DNA of 60,000 bases. Origin: Cristatella mucedo. Lineage: Eukaryota; Bryozoa; Phylactolaemata; Cristatellidae. A program made the position numbers and the translations under genes. The notes beneath the pieces were generated by a model. That model made no database searches. It was not told the origin of the DNA and worked only from the letters and a program-made list of their open reading frames with translations. Where the stretch lies: contig WPIO01000022.1 in the NCBI GenBank assembly GCA_009760855.2, positions 3,720,501 to 3,780,500 on the forward strand, in the 5' to 3' direction. How positions within the stretch are numbered: the stretch's first letter is position 1; each line of letters starts with the position of its first letter. Shown here in pieces: positions 43,250 through 54,599 of this stretch.

Positions 43250-44650
43250 AAAAACAGCTGACGGCGACCCTTCTAAGCGATTCTTTTAGCCTCGCCCGAA
43301 ATTTAAGAGACGCGAAGCTTGCCGAGCCGTGTGCCTAGGGCTCGCGGCTCGGAAAACCCACCGAGTCTCATTCTTTAAACCCTGGTAAACCTGGTTGCCG
43401 TCCCCCAGGCGCTACTGGACTTGGCAGAGGGTCTTGAAGCTCCGTGGATATTGCTCAGACGACTTCAATGTTGTCCCAGGAAGCTAGAGAGTATAGAAAG
43501 GACACGGCCGAATGCACAACATTGGCGACGGCTCGGTCCGTAAGCATACGTAGGTGGCTGCTGTTGGTACTCATTTCCTGTGAGGATAATTGTTAAGGGA
43601 GAAACGTGTCCTCGCACTCTCATAGTCCGAGGGTCCTAAATACCTCTGGCTGCCACCTGCACGAGATCGACCGAAAACTGGAGCGCTGAAGATTGGAGAT
43701 TTTAGATTCTATAAGGTTCTAGACCAGAAAGTAGCGGTCAGCCCGAACTGCCTTTGTAAAATATCGATCTAGGCCAGATGGCTTCCTCTAGAGACAGGCC
43801 ACGAAGGTGCTCATTAAAAGATTCACCGCTCAGGGGGGGGGGGGGGGGGGTCGCTTTAGCCCATCCCTAATTTAAATATGATGGCTATTTATAAGAAGAA
43901 ACGGTAGCCTCTTCTGGAAACGGGCTACGAACCTTCGCACCGACGGATCGCGATCAAGAAGGGCTGCTCGGTGCTTCTCCGAAAGTCACTCTATACTCCG
44001 TCTTCGTAGAGTCGTAATCTCAGCACCATAGGAGCGCCATCAGAAGTCCTCTAAAGACGCTACTGGAAAAGAGAGGAGGCTACCGGCACCTTCATTTGAA
44101 GAACTTCAATCGGCGCCCTGCTGGCTTCTGCGCGGACGGGTTTATGAAGCTCATCCAGGGAAAAGTTGGCCGCTCCCTCTTCGAAGAACGCTTTTAATCT
44201 GCCCGCAGAAGGGGCCCTACCCCGCTAGCCTCCGCGGCTCCCAAGTCCTATACTCGGATCCTCCCTCGAAGCCTCATAGCTGCTGCAGCAGGCTGCTACT
44301 GGGTTTCCGGGATAGAGGCGGCTATTTCGGGTGAAAACGCTAAAACCGCTAAGTCCGGTAGGCAGCCAGTCTCAGGAGGGAGCGTGGATGTCTGCAGCTC
44401 CGGTTGACGTTGCCCGACTCCCCCACCCACCTGCACTTCAGTGAGACCCTCCGGGTCCCCTCTCTGAGCTTCCTTTTGTATGCCGTTGGTTGACAGCGTT
44501 CGCCAAACAAACAGCAGACGTGAGTAGAATGAGCAGCAATAGAGCGCAAGAGCTGGAGACGAACGTCAAGACAGGTAAAACCTGGGCTCCCTACCCAGGC
44601 GACCAGCCTCTGTGCGGTGTTCAACAAACATAGTCCCTGTGTGGTCTCCT
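43250..44650. other. GC-rich block, unassigned
   Basis: This stretch is clearly more GC- and CpG-rich than its surroundings and is full of CTCCTC/GAGGAG-like words, yet has no long frame except 44349-44627 (-). It contains an 18-base G run (43833-43850). It could be an old GC-rich transposon or a regulatory block. I cannot place it in a family. Confidence 0.3.
43833..43850. repeat. Poly-G run (18 bases)
   Basis: Eighteen consecutive G on the + strand. This may be a quadruplex-forming tract or a sequencing-difficult homopolymer. Confidence 0.9.
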
Positions 44651-44737
44651 CTATCGTAGGAATGAATAGGCAATGCCCCTTTAGTCTTCCTCATACTTCA
44701 AAGGTATGGATTTTTTAATGTGTCTATGCGGAATTTT

Positions 44738-44738
<1 letters not shown>

Positions 44739-44794
<56 letters not shown>

Positions 44795-44806
44795 TCTCCC
44801 TCTCTG
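44739..44806. repeat. (CT)n microsatellite
   Basis: CT repeats with a few CCCT interruptions at the right end. Confidence 0.93.
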
Positions 44807-45968
44807 GGAAATCTCAGATGATCCCCTCGGTACTTGGCCCTATACTAATGCTGCTTCTTGACCAGCAATAGCACTGGGCGAGCGCACCAACGAACGACAT
44901 GACCAATGTTGACAATGACGGCGTGAAGAATCTTTTCCTTTCGCCAAATCCTCGCAAAACATTGAGACATAACTGGGCAAACTCGACCTAGCTAAGCAGC
45001 TCCGGAAATTCTAGAATACCGGTGCTTAAAGGAAGCTACTTTGAAACTGAGCATGAATACTCGAGTGGATGCTTTTTTTCGCAGGAAGCGTGTTGGAAGC
45101 AGTAACTGTGGGTTTGCACGTCTTAAACTTTGGAAATAGTTTCCTTAACCATTTCTTGTTGGCGCCACGTCCTAGCCGACTGGAATCCCACGACATCACG
45201 AACTTACTGCTTCCATACTAGATACCGATCGTGGAATCAGCACCATGGCAGCCGTTAGGTGGCTCTTTCGCGAAACAGGTCTTCTTCAGGGTGTAGTAAT
45301 CGAGCTGCAGGATTATTTGACTAATCAATCTAGTTTACTAGGCATAATCCTGTGAGATTCGTGCACACCTGTTGGTAATAAGTCAGTGAGCAGAAATACC
45401 TCTCTCCATTTAACGAAATCAATCGTAGCCCACATAGTGGCCATACGCTTAGTCAAATATCGAAGAGGCAATACGTGCATCCTTTTTATATTCTTGATTG
45501 ATGTCTGTATTCGCTATTTCTACTTGTATATATTCATGTCTCCTTGCGATGGCCGTAAGGCTAGCAGGCCTTACGTAGCTACTAGTCTCATTCAGACCAA
45601 TGCATGTAGGCATCTCAGCGTGAAAAGTGTAGAAACGTCAGCACGAAAACCCAATCGGTGGATTGTGAACGGCTACCAGGTAGTTGACAGATTCGCATTC
45701 GTCATGGCTTATTGATAAAACTGGTTTACAAATGGAAAATATGTGTCTATTGTTTTCAATGGAATTGGTGATTTGATTAAAATTTTGAATGCTCTTTCAG
45801 AATATCTGTAACTCGTTTTAACCCAGCACTCGTGATTTTAAACACATTTTCATTTCTACTTTGCAATACTTTCACATGCAATACATATAGTTTTTACAAT
45901 CGTTTAGCAGCAATATCATCTAGTTATGTACAATATAAACATAAGTCTTCCTTCACTTGGTCAAATGC

Positions 45969-46012
45969 TTTTAAGCTGCCTCTTTTAAGCTGCCTCTTTT
46001 AAGCTGCCTCTT
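45969..46012. repeat. 14-bp tandem triplication at the pseudogene's 3' end
   Basis: TTTTAAGCTGCCTC is repeated three times, at the end of the - strand frame, adding Lys-Arg-Gly-Ser-type codons just before the stop. Confidence 0.85.
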
Positions 46013-47632
46013 CATCGACTTTCTGCTCAGCAGCTGCAGATTGTGGTGCTTCAGGCTCCAACAGTAATCGGCCATCATGCTAACATTCATGCGGCCTCGA
46101 TATCTACGCTCCATTTCGCATATGTCCTGATGGAACCTCTCACGCTTTTCCTTACTGAATGTTCCTAAACTTGATTGGAAATGGTCAAAATTGGGAGTTT
46201 AGAAAATGCATCTTAACAATCCTTCTTCTGTCAAGTGCCGCGTAGCGTTGAATCGTGTTTTCAACGATTTGCTCGTAGTCTCTACCACAGACCTTAATCC
46301 TCTCCATGTCTGAAACTCTAGCCCAGTCATTTTAATGTAAATTGAGTGTCTTTGAACAACTCTCTGATCTGTGGACCAAAAGAAACGCCAGCTTTTATCT
46401 TTGCCTCGCAAATTTGAGGAAACTTTTTCGCGCAGGTGATTCAAGGTATCACTGTCATGGTTCAGAGCCTTAACGTGATGTTTTCGTTAGTCCAAGCTTT
46501 TTGTGCAAGCGGTGAAGTAGCACTTTCTTGCTGTCTAAAAGACGAGACCATGTGACATTGTCACTCCCAAGCATAAAATGTGCTCACTCCGGAAAAGTCT
46601 GTCTTTCGGGCAATGAAGAGCATCAGCACGACCATCCCGCGGACTTAAAAGCACGGATATTTTGTCTAGCCACCCTGAAGTTCAAGCAGAAGCGCAATGA
46701 CCTATAAGTCGCCGCTTATATGCCACTGGTGTTGATCATATTTGATTTCACCGAGAAGCATTTTTATATTACTGTAAGTGTCTTTCATCTCTACACAATG
46801 CGCAACCGGCAAAGAGGTAAGTTTGTTTCCATCGTGAAGTAAAATTCCCTTTAAACTGCGGTTCGATGGATTAATGAAGAGCTCCCACTCAGTTGGATCA
46901 TAGCACTTTTCCATTTGGTTAACTAGACCTTTGACGTTACTGCCATAGGCTAGTGAATCCTTCGTCGAAAAGTACGGAAGAAACTCTATTTCACGATGTC
47001 TATGCCGCGAATAATTAGTATCTAGCGCAAGAGAATTTCTCTTTTGAACTAGAACAAAAGAGTTCAGCTGACTCTTTGGGCAGGTCAAAGTCTCTCAATA
47101 AGTCATCAAGATCAGATTGCGATGTGAGTTTAGGCTTTTCAAACATCAGAAGCATCGTAGTTGTCATCAACGTCACCTTCAGTTGAACTCGAATCACTGT
47201 CAGTCTATACATTATTAGGTGTAACGGGTGGAGCAGGAACTCCCACCTCGTCACTGTTCGATACAGGTCGCATCGCTGACTGCAGAATTTGAATATTCAA
47301 TTGTGCTATTTCTCTTCTTGTTGGAGCTCTGCACGCTAGTGATGCATAAATAACAATCCAAAGCATGGTCAGTTTTTTCGCTCCAAATCATTGGTACTCC
47401 AAAAGGCAAGCATTTGTTTTTACCTTTAAACAGGTATCACAAATTTTCTACAGAAGCCTGGCACACCACATGAGGTGCCTACATCTTATTCTGATCTCTC
47501 AGTTTTCATCCGAAGTAGGTGGGATAGCACTGCTTGATCAATATATATGGTAGATAGCCGCTGCTCTTTTGTCGAGAATCTCCCGCAGATGTAGCAGAAT
47601 GTATGCGGATAATACTTAGACCCCTTTGGCAT
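45971..47632 (-). pseudogene. Decayed intronless gene of a dispersed invertebrate family (N-terminal FCYICG zinc-ribbon-like, C-terminal HQD-containing core)
   Basis: Read from ATG at 47632: TFCYICGRF opening, a PFGVPMIWSEK...CYLCI segment (about 47400-47350), SQSDLDDLLRDFDLPKESAE (about 47130-47080), FSTKDSLAY and DPTEWELFINPSNRSLKGIL (about 46990-46850), DTYSNIKMLLGEIKYDQHQW ending GDL (46702), TKYPCF, DSKKVLLHRLHKKLGL, AKIKAGVSFGPQIRELFKD (about 46400), then ERFHQDICEMERRYRG and MMADYCWSLKHHNLQLLSRK before TAA at 45971. I recall this order from uncharacterised proteins scattered in arthropod and other invertebrate genomes. The length, about 554 codons, fits that family. At least six frameshifts and several stops break it. 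Absence of introns plus dispersal suggests a mobile or retrocopied origin. Molecular function is unknown to me. Confidence 0.72.
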
Positions 47633-47719
47633 TGTAAAATACAAATATCCATTGATTTTAACAACTGTATCTATCAAGAAAATAGCTTTAGCGTTCCACA
47701 AAAATAACGCACAGCATTT

Positions 47720-48750
47720 ATGTCATTAATTGAGTGTAACAAGTAAACCTAATGAAAGCCAATACCATTGCACAAAACGCGTAATGTCAAAGTACTACTG
47801 ATCTTTAATGGACAAAATATAGCAAACCAGGCCTGCCAAAGCAAAAAAATACACCATGGGTCATAATTTACAATGAATATTTGGAAAATAATAAAAAATG
47901 CCTGGCAACTGGTATAATGCAGACTAGTGTAATCAAGGTCAAACCCTAATATATTTTCAAATGCAAATATATATTTAATCCATGTAAATATGCGTGAGCC
48001 CGTGCAGCAGATTCATTGATATGCTTCTAGTGTCTAGCAGTCGACAAGCGAGAAAAGCATGGACAAAAAGAAGCTCGCAAAGTCATCTATATCAAAAGTC
48101 GCTCCCTTTTCAGCCCCCTCCTTGTCTACGCAAGCTGGGAGAGAAACTCCTGATACCTTCCCAGCTACACCTAAACTATCCATAGCAGTTTGATTAGGCA
48201 TCATACGTCAGTTCGATTAGAACGGTAACAAAGCTGCATCCCGAAGCTGTAGCCCGCGTTGCAGTATGTGCTGGCATCTCAAAGCAAATGTGAGGCTATG
48301 ACAACAGCTTTCCTGAACCATAAGGACTAGGTGCTTGCTCGGCAGAACAGTTTTTGGTCAGCTCGGAAGTGTGAGAAATCTCGCTGATGCGACTCTCCGC
48401 CACACGCGACATATCACGAAGCCTGGCTGAATCTTCGGTAAGATTTGTGCGACGCAAGACGCCCTTGAAGATTGCATAGCCCCTGTAAGAAACTAAGCAT
48501 TTTTCATGTCGGAATCAGTAATGTAATCGATCTCGCGAATCTTTCTATAAAATGCAAAATCCACTTTTTTTGACAAGCATTGTTTGGTATGTGCGGCCAA
48601 ATCTAGAATATGTAAATGTTTATCTTTTTCAGGTTCAGCAACCGAAGACAAGTTCGGCAGACAAGACGATAGCATCAAAGATTAGAAAAAGTCAGTTTGA
48701 TTGCCTTCATATTGCAAAAGGACGTTTCACAATCAATGAGCAGCAGAAAA
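47720..48750. other. Intergenic, weak exon-like segment only
   Basis: An acceptor-like TATCTTTTTCAG at 48635 region precedes an open segment (VQQPKTSSADKTIASKIRK), but no donor is convincing and a minisatellite follows. Nothing else is recognised. Confidence 0.25.
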
Positions 48751-48761
48751 AGAGCACCTTT

Positions 48762-48850
48762 GTCGATACAATTGGTCGATACAATTGGTTGATACCATTG
48801 GTCGATAATAATGCACTCATATACCATTGGTCGATACGATTGGTCGATAC
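48762..48850. repeat. 13-bp minisatellite
   Basis: About six copies of GTCGATACAATTG and variants (GTTGATACCATTG, GTCGATACGATTG), with one longer spacer in the middle. Confidence 0.88.
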
Positions 48851-48899
48851 CGTTAGCATTCGATTGAAGAATAAGTAACTAATTATTGTGCTCTAAGGA

Positions 48900-50630
48900 C
48901 GCATGCCAATGAATCTGCTGGTGCTGACGCGACAGGCCTTCTTGGGTTAGAAAAAGGCTATCTATAACTTTCATTTCTAGGTAAACGTGAATTAAGTGGC
49001 TTTTATAAGCTTTTACACTGAAACTACCGGCACTGTCTCTCGTGGGTGATTGCAGTCTGGCTAAGCTTCGTAGCTTTTAAGAGCAAAATCATTGACGTTA
49101 TGCTAAGGGGTTACTAAATATAGGCGCAACAGGACGGCGATAGCTTTTAAACCTCGGAACTGATACTATTCATAGCTAGCCATAGGGTTATGTGGCATTT
49201 GATTTAAAAATGGAGTTGCTATGACGAAAAGCAGCGATGACCATTCACAAATCGTTCAGTCGTCACGAGCAAAAGCCTCTCTGTGAGAATTCTACAGCAA
49301 ATCGAACCTTCAAATGGGAAGCCAATGTTTCAATCCCTTGGAAGAAGACTCAGTGTCTTCTAACAAACCAGCTATTGAAGTTTCTTCAATATTCTTCAAC
49401 TAATTAGACTAACTGAGTATGCTAAAATTCACTACTGGGGCTAAACATTTTGGCAGCTATGCCCCCCAGCAAGTCAAAATCATTCAAGGTTTCTAGTCAA
49501 TGCGTAACTTCTATTAGCCCCAGGATTAGCTCAATGCAGCTGGTATCTCTCGCGAGCGGTGCTCGTCCGTCTTTTACCGAAGGGAGAAGCAAAAGGACAA
49601 TTACCCGAGATACCTCGGCGACATCGCTGACCTCTGTGACCTTGGCCGATAACTGGAGTAGCCGACTAGATCACTCACCGCACGCCACCACCTCTACGTT
49701 CCGCTGCACTTTTCGATAGGTGGGTCAATTTGTCGGTGACTTGCCAGCCAGACGGCAGCTTCATGGCGAGTCAGAACGGGTCAATTAGCTCGGTTCAATT
49801 GGCGGTATGTCACCATATACTCCAGACGGCAGCGTCACCAGGTACTAGGCAGAGCTAGGGGCGTAGCGTTCATTAAAGAGGTGGATCTTGAGACGCGGCA
49901 TTTTCGAATGAACCCGTCAGAACTTCGACAGTTTTACCGCAGCACGCGGACGTCAACGTAGCCCTCAAAAATTTACCGGGCCAAGGTTCGAATCTCACCC
50001 ATGCAGCATGCCGAATTCGTCTAGCACGACCGACGCTGAGGAACTCTCTCTGCTGTAGAACGGAGATCAGGTATTCTTTCCGCTCCAACGCGGGGAAGTG
50101 AGATTGCTGAGCAGACCAAGACGACGACGACGACGATTGGCAGAAATTCGAGCCTGCAGTTGGGGCGTGGCGGCCGAGGCTCTAGGCGCCCAGCGGCAAG
50201 CGGCCGCGATGCAATGGACAGTACTACACCTCGAGCGGCTGCGGCATCCCGGCCGCAACTCTGATTCATATCGATCAGCCATGTGCCAATCAGCTATTCG
50301 GTCCCATGCGCCTAATTACCACCAGTTCACCGGAGAACCAAGAGATGTCACCGAGCGGTGACGTTGACTCCGCTCACAGGCTCCGCAATCTGTGATGAAG
50401 CAGAGGCTGGCTGCGAAATAAGAAATGAAAAAGGCGCTTTTCCCCTTCAATCAGACTCGACGAAGGCCGATGCTGTGTCGTTGCCTCTTTAGTAAAGGCT
50501 AGCTGCTTCAGTGACCTCGTTTACGTAGCGGGCACAAGAAAGAGCCTTAGTGGTTGGCAATCAGCCCCCCACCCCCGTGAGAAGCAGGCAATACGGAATT
50601 TCGTGGTGTAGTACTTGAATCAACGACCAG
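48900..50630. other. Intergenic, possible tRNA-like fragment
   Basis: No exon is supported. A B-box-like AGGTTCGAATCTC at about 49986 on the + strand may mark another old SINE, but its body is not recognisable. Frames at 50021-50361 overlap on both strands and lack motifs. Confidence 0.3.
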
Positions 50631-50639
50631 GGTCGTTAG

Positions 50640-50806
50640 GGGAGAGCAGCTGCTCCTGGACCGTAACCCGGGCTTAAGGCGGTCCAGCTTCCCGATACAG
50701 GACGCGGGTTCAAGTCCTGCCGATGTAAATCTTTGATTTCTCACTGCAAGACGGTAGGATAGCTACTAATGTTCCTCTGCAGCTTTGTAAATGTGACTAT
50801 TGAATC
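50640..50806 (+). mobile_element. tRNA-derived SINE
   Basis: GCGGGTTCAAGTCCTGCCG (B box, about 50705) follows a tRNA-like head with paired GGACCG/CGGTCC. The body aligns with other copies (CTCACTGCAAGACGGTAGGA, GTTCCTCTGCAGC, GACTATTGAATCAGCC). Confidence 0.62.
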
Positions 50807-51005
50807 AGCCGACCTGGTCAGCGAAATACCTGATCACTTGGTTAAGTCTGGATGCCGGACGGTGATCGGCAAAGAGAGGCTCTTAATCGAAGCTGAGCGA
50901 TTAAAACGTAGGAGACTAGAGGATAAATCTGCCGAAAAACTCGCAAGAACTGTTGGCCAGAGAGAGAGACACTCCTTGTGCAGGGTGTCACAAGCTCTTA
51001 CAGCG

Positions 51006-51119
51006 GCCTGCTGTGGGCCGAGATGTGTGCGGACCTGCCTGCTGTAGGCCGAAACGTGTGAGCCTGCCTGCTGTAGGCCAAGACATGTTGGCCTGCCTGC
51101 TGTGGGCCGAGACGTGTGG
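51006..51119. repeat. Four-copy 29-31-bp minisatellite
   Basis: The unit begins GCCTGCTGTRGGCC and ends in a GTGT(G) word. Starts are at 51006, 51037, 51066 and 51095. It directly abuts the tail of the family B LINE. Confidence 0.88.
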
Positions 51120-51123
51120 GTGA

Positions 51124-51364
51124 CGATGTAATGTAATGTAATGTATCTCCGTCAGTAACTCCACAAAGTCATAAAGACCACGTGGGTGTTACGCAGGAGA
51201 GTTTTGTATAGCGCACTCACAGCCTAAGCGGCTTTCGGTACGCATTCGGTAGCCAACAGACTTCGTCTCACGCAACAAAGAAAAAGTGGGAAGCATAGCA
51301 GAGTTAGGAGAGCAGTTGAGGTAGTGAGTAGCATAGAAGTAGCAGTTCAGGACCGCTGAAAAAG
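51124..51364 (-). mobile_element. Family B LINE 3' end, nearly identical to 31010-31250
   Basis: A tail of ATGTA units (51128-51146) is followed by about 220 bases of 3' UTR. I count five substitutions against the copy at 31010, that is about 98% identity. It is 5'-truncated within the UTR. Confidence 0.88.
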
Positions 51365-51660
51365 AGAGATCGATCGCGCACGCCGTATCCGTAAGCCTGA
51401 ATCAGTGCTAGCTGCCAATTAAAGATTGGTCCGAGACCCCGCGGTGCGTCACTGAGCAGCTCGAATTCATATTTTCGACTAGACATTGGCAGCACGGGGT
51501 TACTTCAAGTTGTCTGATTTCGTCGTTTTCGGGTCAGACAGTACCCAAAAACGTGCTCGTCACCGTATCACGGCCGAGGCTCACCGGAGGAGCTCATCGT
51601 CCATTCGAAAACGAACTGTGTATGTGTCAAGTCAGGTATTGTCTGCTAATCGCTGTTTTC

Positions 51661-51716
51661 ACTAGCAGTGCTAGTGCTAGGGCTAGTGCTAGTGCTAGTG
51701 GTAGCACTGCTTCACT
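51661..51716. repeat. (GCTAGT)n hexamer repeat with inverted edge
   Basis: About six GCTAGT units. The edges CACTAGCAGTGCTA and TAGCACTGCTTCACTAGC are nearly inverse, so the tract can fold. Confidence 0.8.
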
Positions 51717-52179
51717 AGCAGACTACACACTAATTCTAGCGTATTCTTATTAGTATAACTCTGACAATGTCATCAATCATGCCAAGTGAGTACTTTGAAG
51801 TCACGGTTCTAATCTGAAAGATCGAAAACTCAAGTGTACATCTTGCCCGTATCTACAAAATCTGAATACCAAGTATTTCTTCCGTTGGGATCTCTACATT
51901 TATTACTGTTTTGCAAGAAAATATTAAGTGGGTTTTAGCGCTCATGCAGTAGCTAACTGACTTAGTTCCGGCAATAACAAAAAAGAGAGAAACATAAGTG
52001 AAAAGTCACAAGGAAAGTTTTGCGAAGCGACGACCAAAAAAGAAGCAGTTTGCACTGGCGGAAAGAAAACGGGAGAGTAGGCAACAGAAGAAAAGATATC
52101 TTTAGAAATAAACTTAAAGGAACCATCTGTCACCAACAGTCTTTAAGAAAAATACAGCTCATGTATTATACTAAGAGGA

Positions 52180-52262
52180 ACCGATAATAAAAATAATAAC
52201 AATATTTTATTAGTTCCATGAGAGAACTAAATCGTCTTCTAGGCACTTTATAAATCCTGAAA
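52180..52262 (-). mobile_element. Diverged LINE 3' end
   Basis: An AATAATAA tail is followed by GAGAGAACTAAATCGTCTTC and TAGGCACTTTATAAATCC, a degraded family A-type terminus. Confidence 0.55.
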
Positions 52263-52899
52263 AAGTAAATATAAGGCCACGATACGATGCGATTAGAATT
52301 GAAGAAGCACCTTTGCGATGAATGTTAAGCAGTGAAGCCCTGGCGCGCGTTAGATAAGTTCTAGTAGGGATTTGTCTAATCGCAGCACAGTGCTGCTTGC
52401 GCTTGTAGCGATCTTCTAGGAAACTCTTGACTTGATTAGAATTACTCTGCTAATTTTAACGTATCTCATAGTAGCATTTGATACGAGTCACTAACAACTC
52501 CCTAGTGGGTGCCAGTCGTCTCATTTGAAATGCGTTCAACCTGAACGGCAGCAGTCGCAGTGTGCTTTACTCAGAGATGACTTGTGCATTCGAGCGTCAG
52601 ATGAGAGACCGCGTGCAACGGTTCCATTGGCTAACAGCAGAAAGAAGAAAGTGTGTGACTGGCTTTGCGCTGCAGCGATTTAGGGCCGAGTATTAGTGGG
52701 AAATTTCCGAGTAAATATATCAACGGCCACCGAACATCCGGAAAGCCACTGAAGTACGTAGACCTGCAGAATCCATCTGTTCTAGGTGTATTTATTTTTA
52801 CAATTAGTACTTTCCCACTTCGAACAAGTGAATCGACAAGAAGGAGGCCAGAATACCGAGATGCAACGATGAAGAACGGGCAACGGGATGGGAGCAGAG

Positions 52900-54360
52900 T
52901 TTCGATGCGGCCAAGCACGAGAGATAGCGAGCGCGGTTGCTGCTAGCAACCGACCAGCGTCCACATGCGGCGAAACCTGTATCGAACGACGAGAGCCCCG
53001 ATAGCGCGGCCAGTCGAGTCGCCGTAGTGCGGCTAACTGGCCGCGCGCGCGCTCAGACAACTGGCCGCTCTCGAACGGCGCGCGCTATTGAGAACGCCGG
53101 GGCAATCGATCACTCGCGGCGTCGTCGGATTACGACGACGGACGCAATGGACTGCACAGCGCACCGGTGACGCCCCGCCTCGGCCGTCGCCCGCGGCGAC
53201 GGCCGAGACGGGGCGCTCCTGCGAAGCCCGTCGCCGCGGGCTGCGGCTCTCCGCTCGCTTTGAGCTGCGGAGCAGCTAGCTTCCCGTCGGAGCGCTGGCC
53301 CCTCGCCGGCCTCCGTTTCGGCTCGCCGCGCTCCGACGGGCACGAGGCCAGCTAGGGCGAGTCTTCCGCCTGACGTCAGTTTCCTCGTGCCGCCGCCGCC
53401 GCCAACGCATCTTCTGCGAACGACCCCCGACGCGCACTAGGAGACGGAGAGACGGCACCGAATCGAAAGTGCTGCTCGCTGCAGCTCGCTGCCAATTGGA
53501 CGGATGAACGGGCGGCTGCATAATTTGTAGGAGCGGGCACGGCGGCTGCCGCGCTCCGGACGGCCGGCGGAAATTAATCGATGCCGCTCAGCCGGGCGGC
53601 GACAGCTCTACGGTGGCTCTTGGCATTCGAGCTGCTGACGCGCTGCGTAGGAGCATGACGGACGTCGTCTTCGACGGCCCGCCAAACCACTGACGCAACC
53701 GCTTGCGCCATTGGGAGGACGGCTGGGCCAAAAAAACGGTTGCTTCAGCCGCGAGCCACATTCGAGCTTCTGCGCAATCGCCGTCGTCGTTGCCGCCGCC
53801 GCTTCCCACGGGGGTTGTTTGATATGCGGCAGCTGCGCCGCGGCCGCGGCATCCCGCGAGCGTGTACGCGCTCATCTGCCAGAATGGGCGTACCGCTCCA
53901 GCGCCGGTATAGTCTTGAGGACGGGTCGATTAATGTCGCTAACGCAACATTAAGAAACCACTGAGAGCGAGCCGGGAGTTTTCTAGTTGGGCAACACGCT
54001 CCACTAGGGGAACCCGCAGCGAGTTGTGACGGCAAAGGCGAAATGTGCTCGGAACACCAGAGGGAACGAGGGAAACCTCATTTGAGCGGGCAGAGCGTGA
54101 CCCATCCGGGCGCTCAGTATCATGTGCAGCCTGCAGTTGAGAGCAGCCGACTACGCGGGCGCGCCGAGACAGCCGAGGCAGCACCGGGGCAGCACCTGAG
54201 TAAAGGCGCCTGGTTTTGCCCATAGGGCATCAACGAGAAAGTCTCCCTCGATCTGTGCCGGTCTGCAGCGGTTGCGGTGAGCGGTGAGCGTTTCAGTCAG
54301 CGGCGGAAGCGCGACCAAGAGGCAACCAAGACGCCGCGACGCTTCGCGTCGTCAACCATC
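52900..54360. promoter_or_regulatory. Large CpG island
   Basis: About 1.4 kb is strongly GC-rich and dense in CpG, unlike anything else in the window, with CGCGCGCG, GCCGCC and CGGCCG words. All six frames are open by composition, so the many overlapping frames here are not evidence of genes. Unmethylated CpG islands of this size normally mark promoters and first exons. No TATA box or definite first exon could be fixed, so direction of transcription is undetermined. Confidence 0.6.
53171..53215. repeat. 21-bp GC-rich inverted repeat in the CpG island
   Basis: Arms 53171-53191 and 53195-53215 pair with one mismatch across a three-base loop (CGC). A second inverted pair, CCCGTCGGAGCG at 53283-53294 and its complement at 53329-53340, follows. 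Confidence 0.85.
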
Positions 54361-54409
54361 GGAGAGTCAGCATTAGTCTAATGCTCCTCTTCGTCACCGT
54401 CCTTGTGGC

Positions 54410-54595
54410 ATGTTTAGAACCATAGCTGGGCGACGGGAACTGGTAGGCCTACAAATGCAGATTGCCAGTCTTGCAGCTAAATGTCTCGCCCCATCTGCTG
54501 CTAGCCAAGCAGCCGCCGATTTAGTTATGCAACCTAAGAGAGGCGTTAAGAAATTTGGAGATGACGGTGACTATAAAATCATGTTTGGAAACTGA
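54410..54595 (+). CDS. Small open frame downstream of the CpG island, unidentified
   Basis: The frame is 61 codons (MFRTIAGRRELVGL..., ending KKFGDDGDYKIMFGN). It lies just outside the CpG island in less GC-rich DNA, where an open frame is less likely by composition alone. It has no signal peptide, membrane segment or motif that I recognise. The start has T-G-T at -3 to -1, a poor initiation context. It could be part of a first or second exon or chance. Confidence 0.2.
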   Translation: MFRTIAGRRELVGLQMQIASLAAKCLAPSAASQAAADLVMQPKRGVKKFGDDGDYKIMFGN

Positions 54596-54599
54596 CCTT

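Noticed and set aside
42950-43261. 103-codon + strand frame with an overlapping - strand frame
   Set aside because: Both strands are open over the same bases and neither has a recognisable motif or splice context.
50769-51047. Apparent exon after CCTCTGCAG with an Arg/Lys-rich frame
   Set aside because: The acceptor-like sequence is part of the SINE body (50640-50806), and the frame ends in a minisatellite; no donor is visible.
52937-54223. Many overlapping frames of 60-96 codons on both strands
   Set aside because: Stop codons are rare in such GC-rich DNA, so openness is not evidence of coding.
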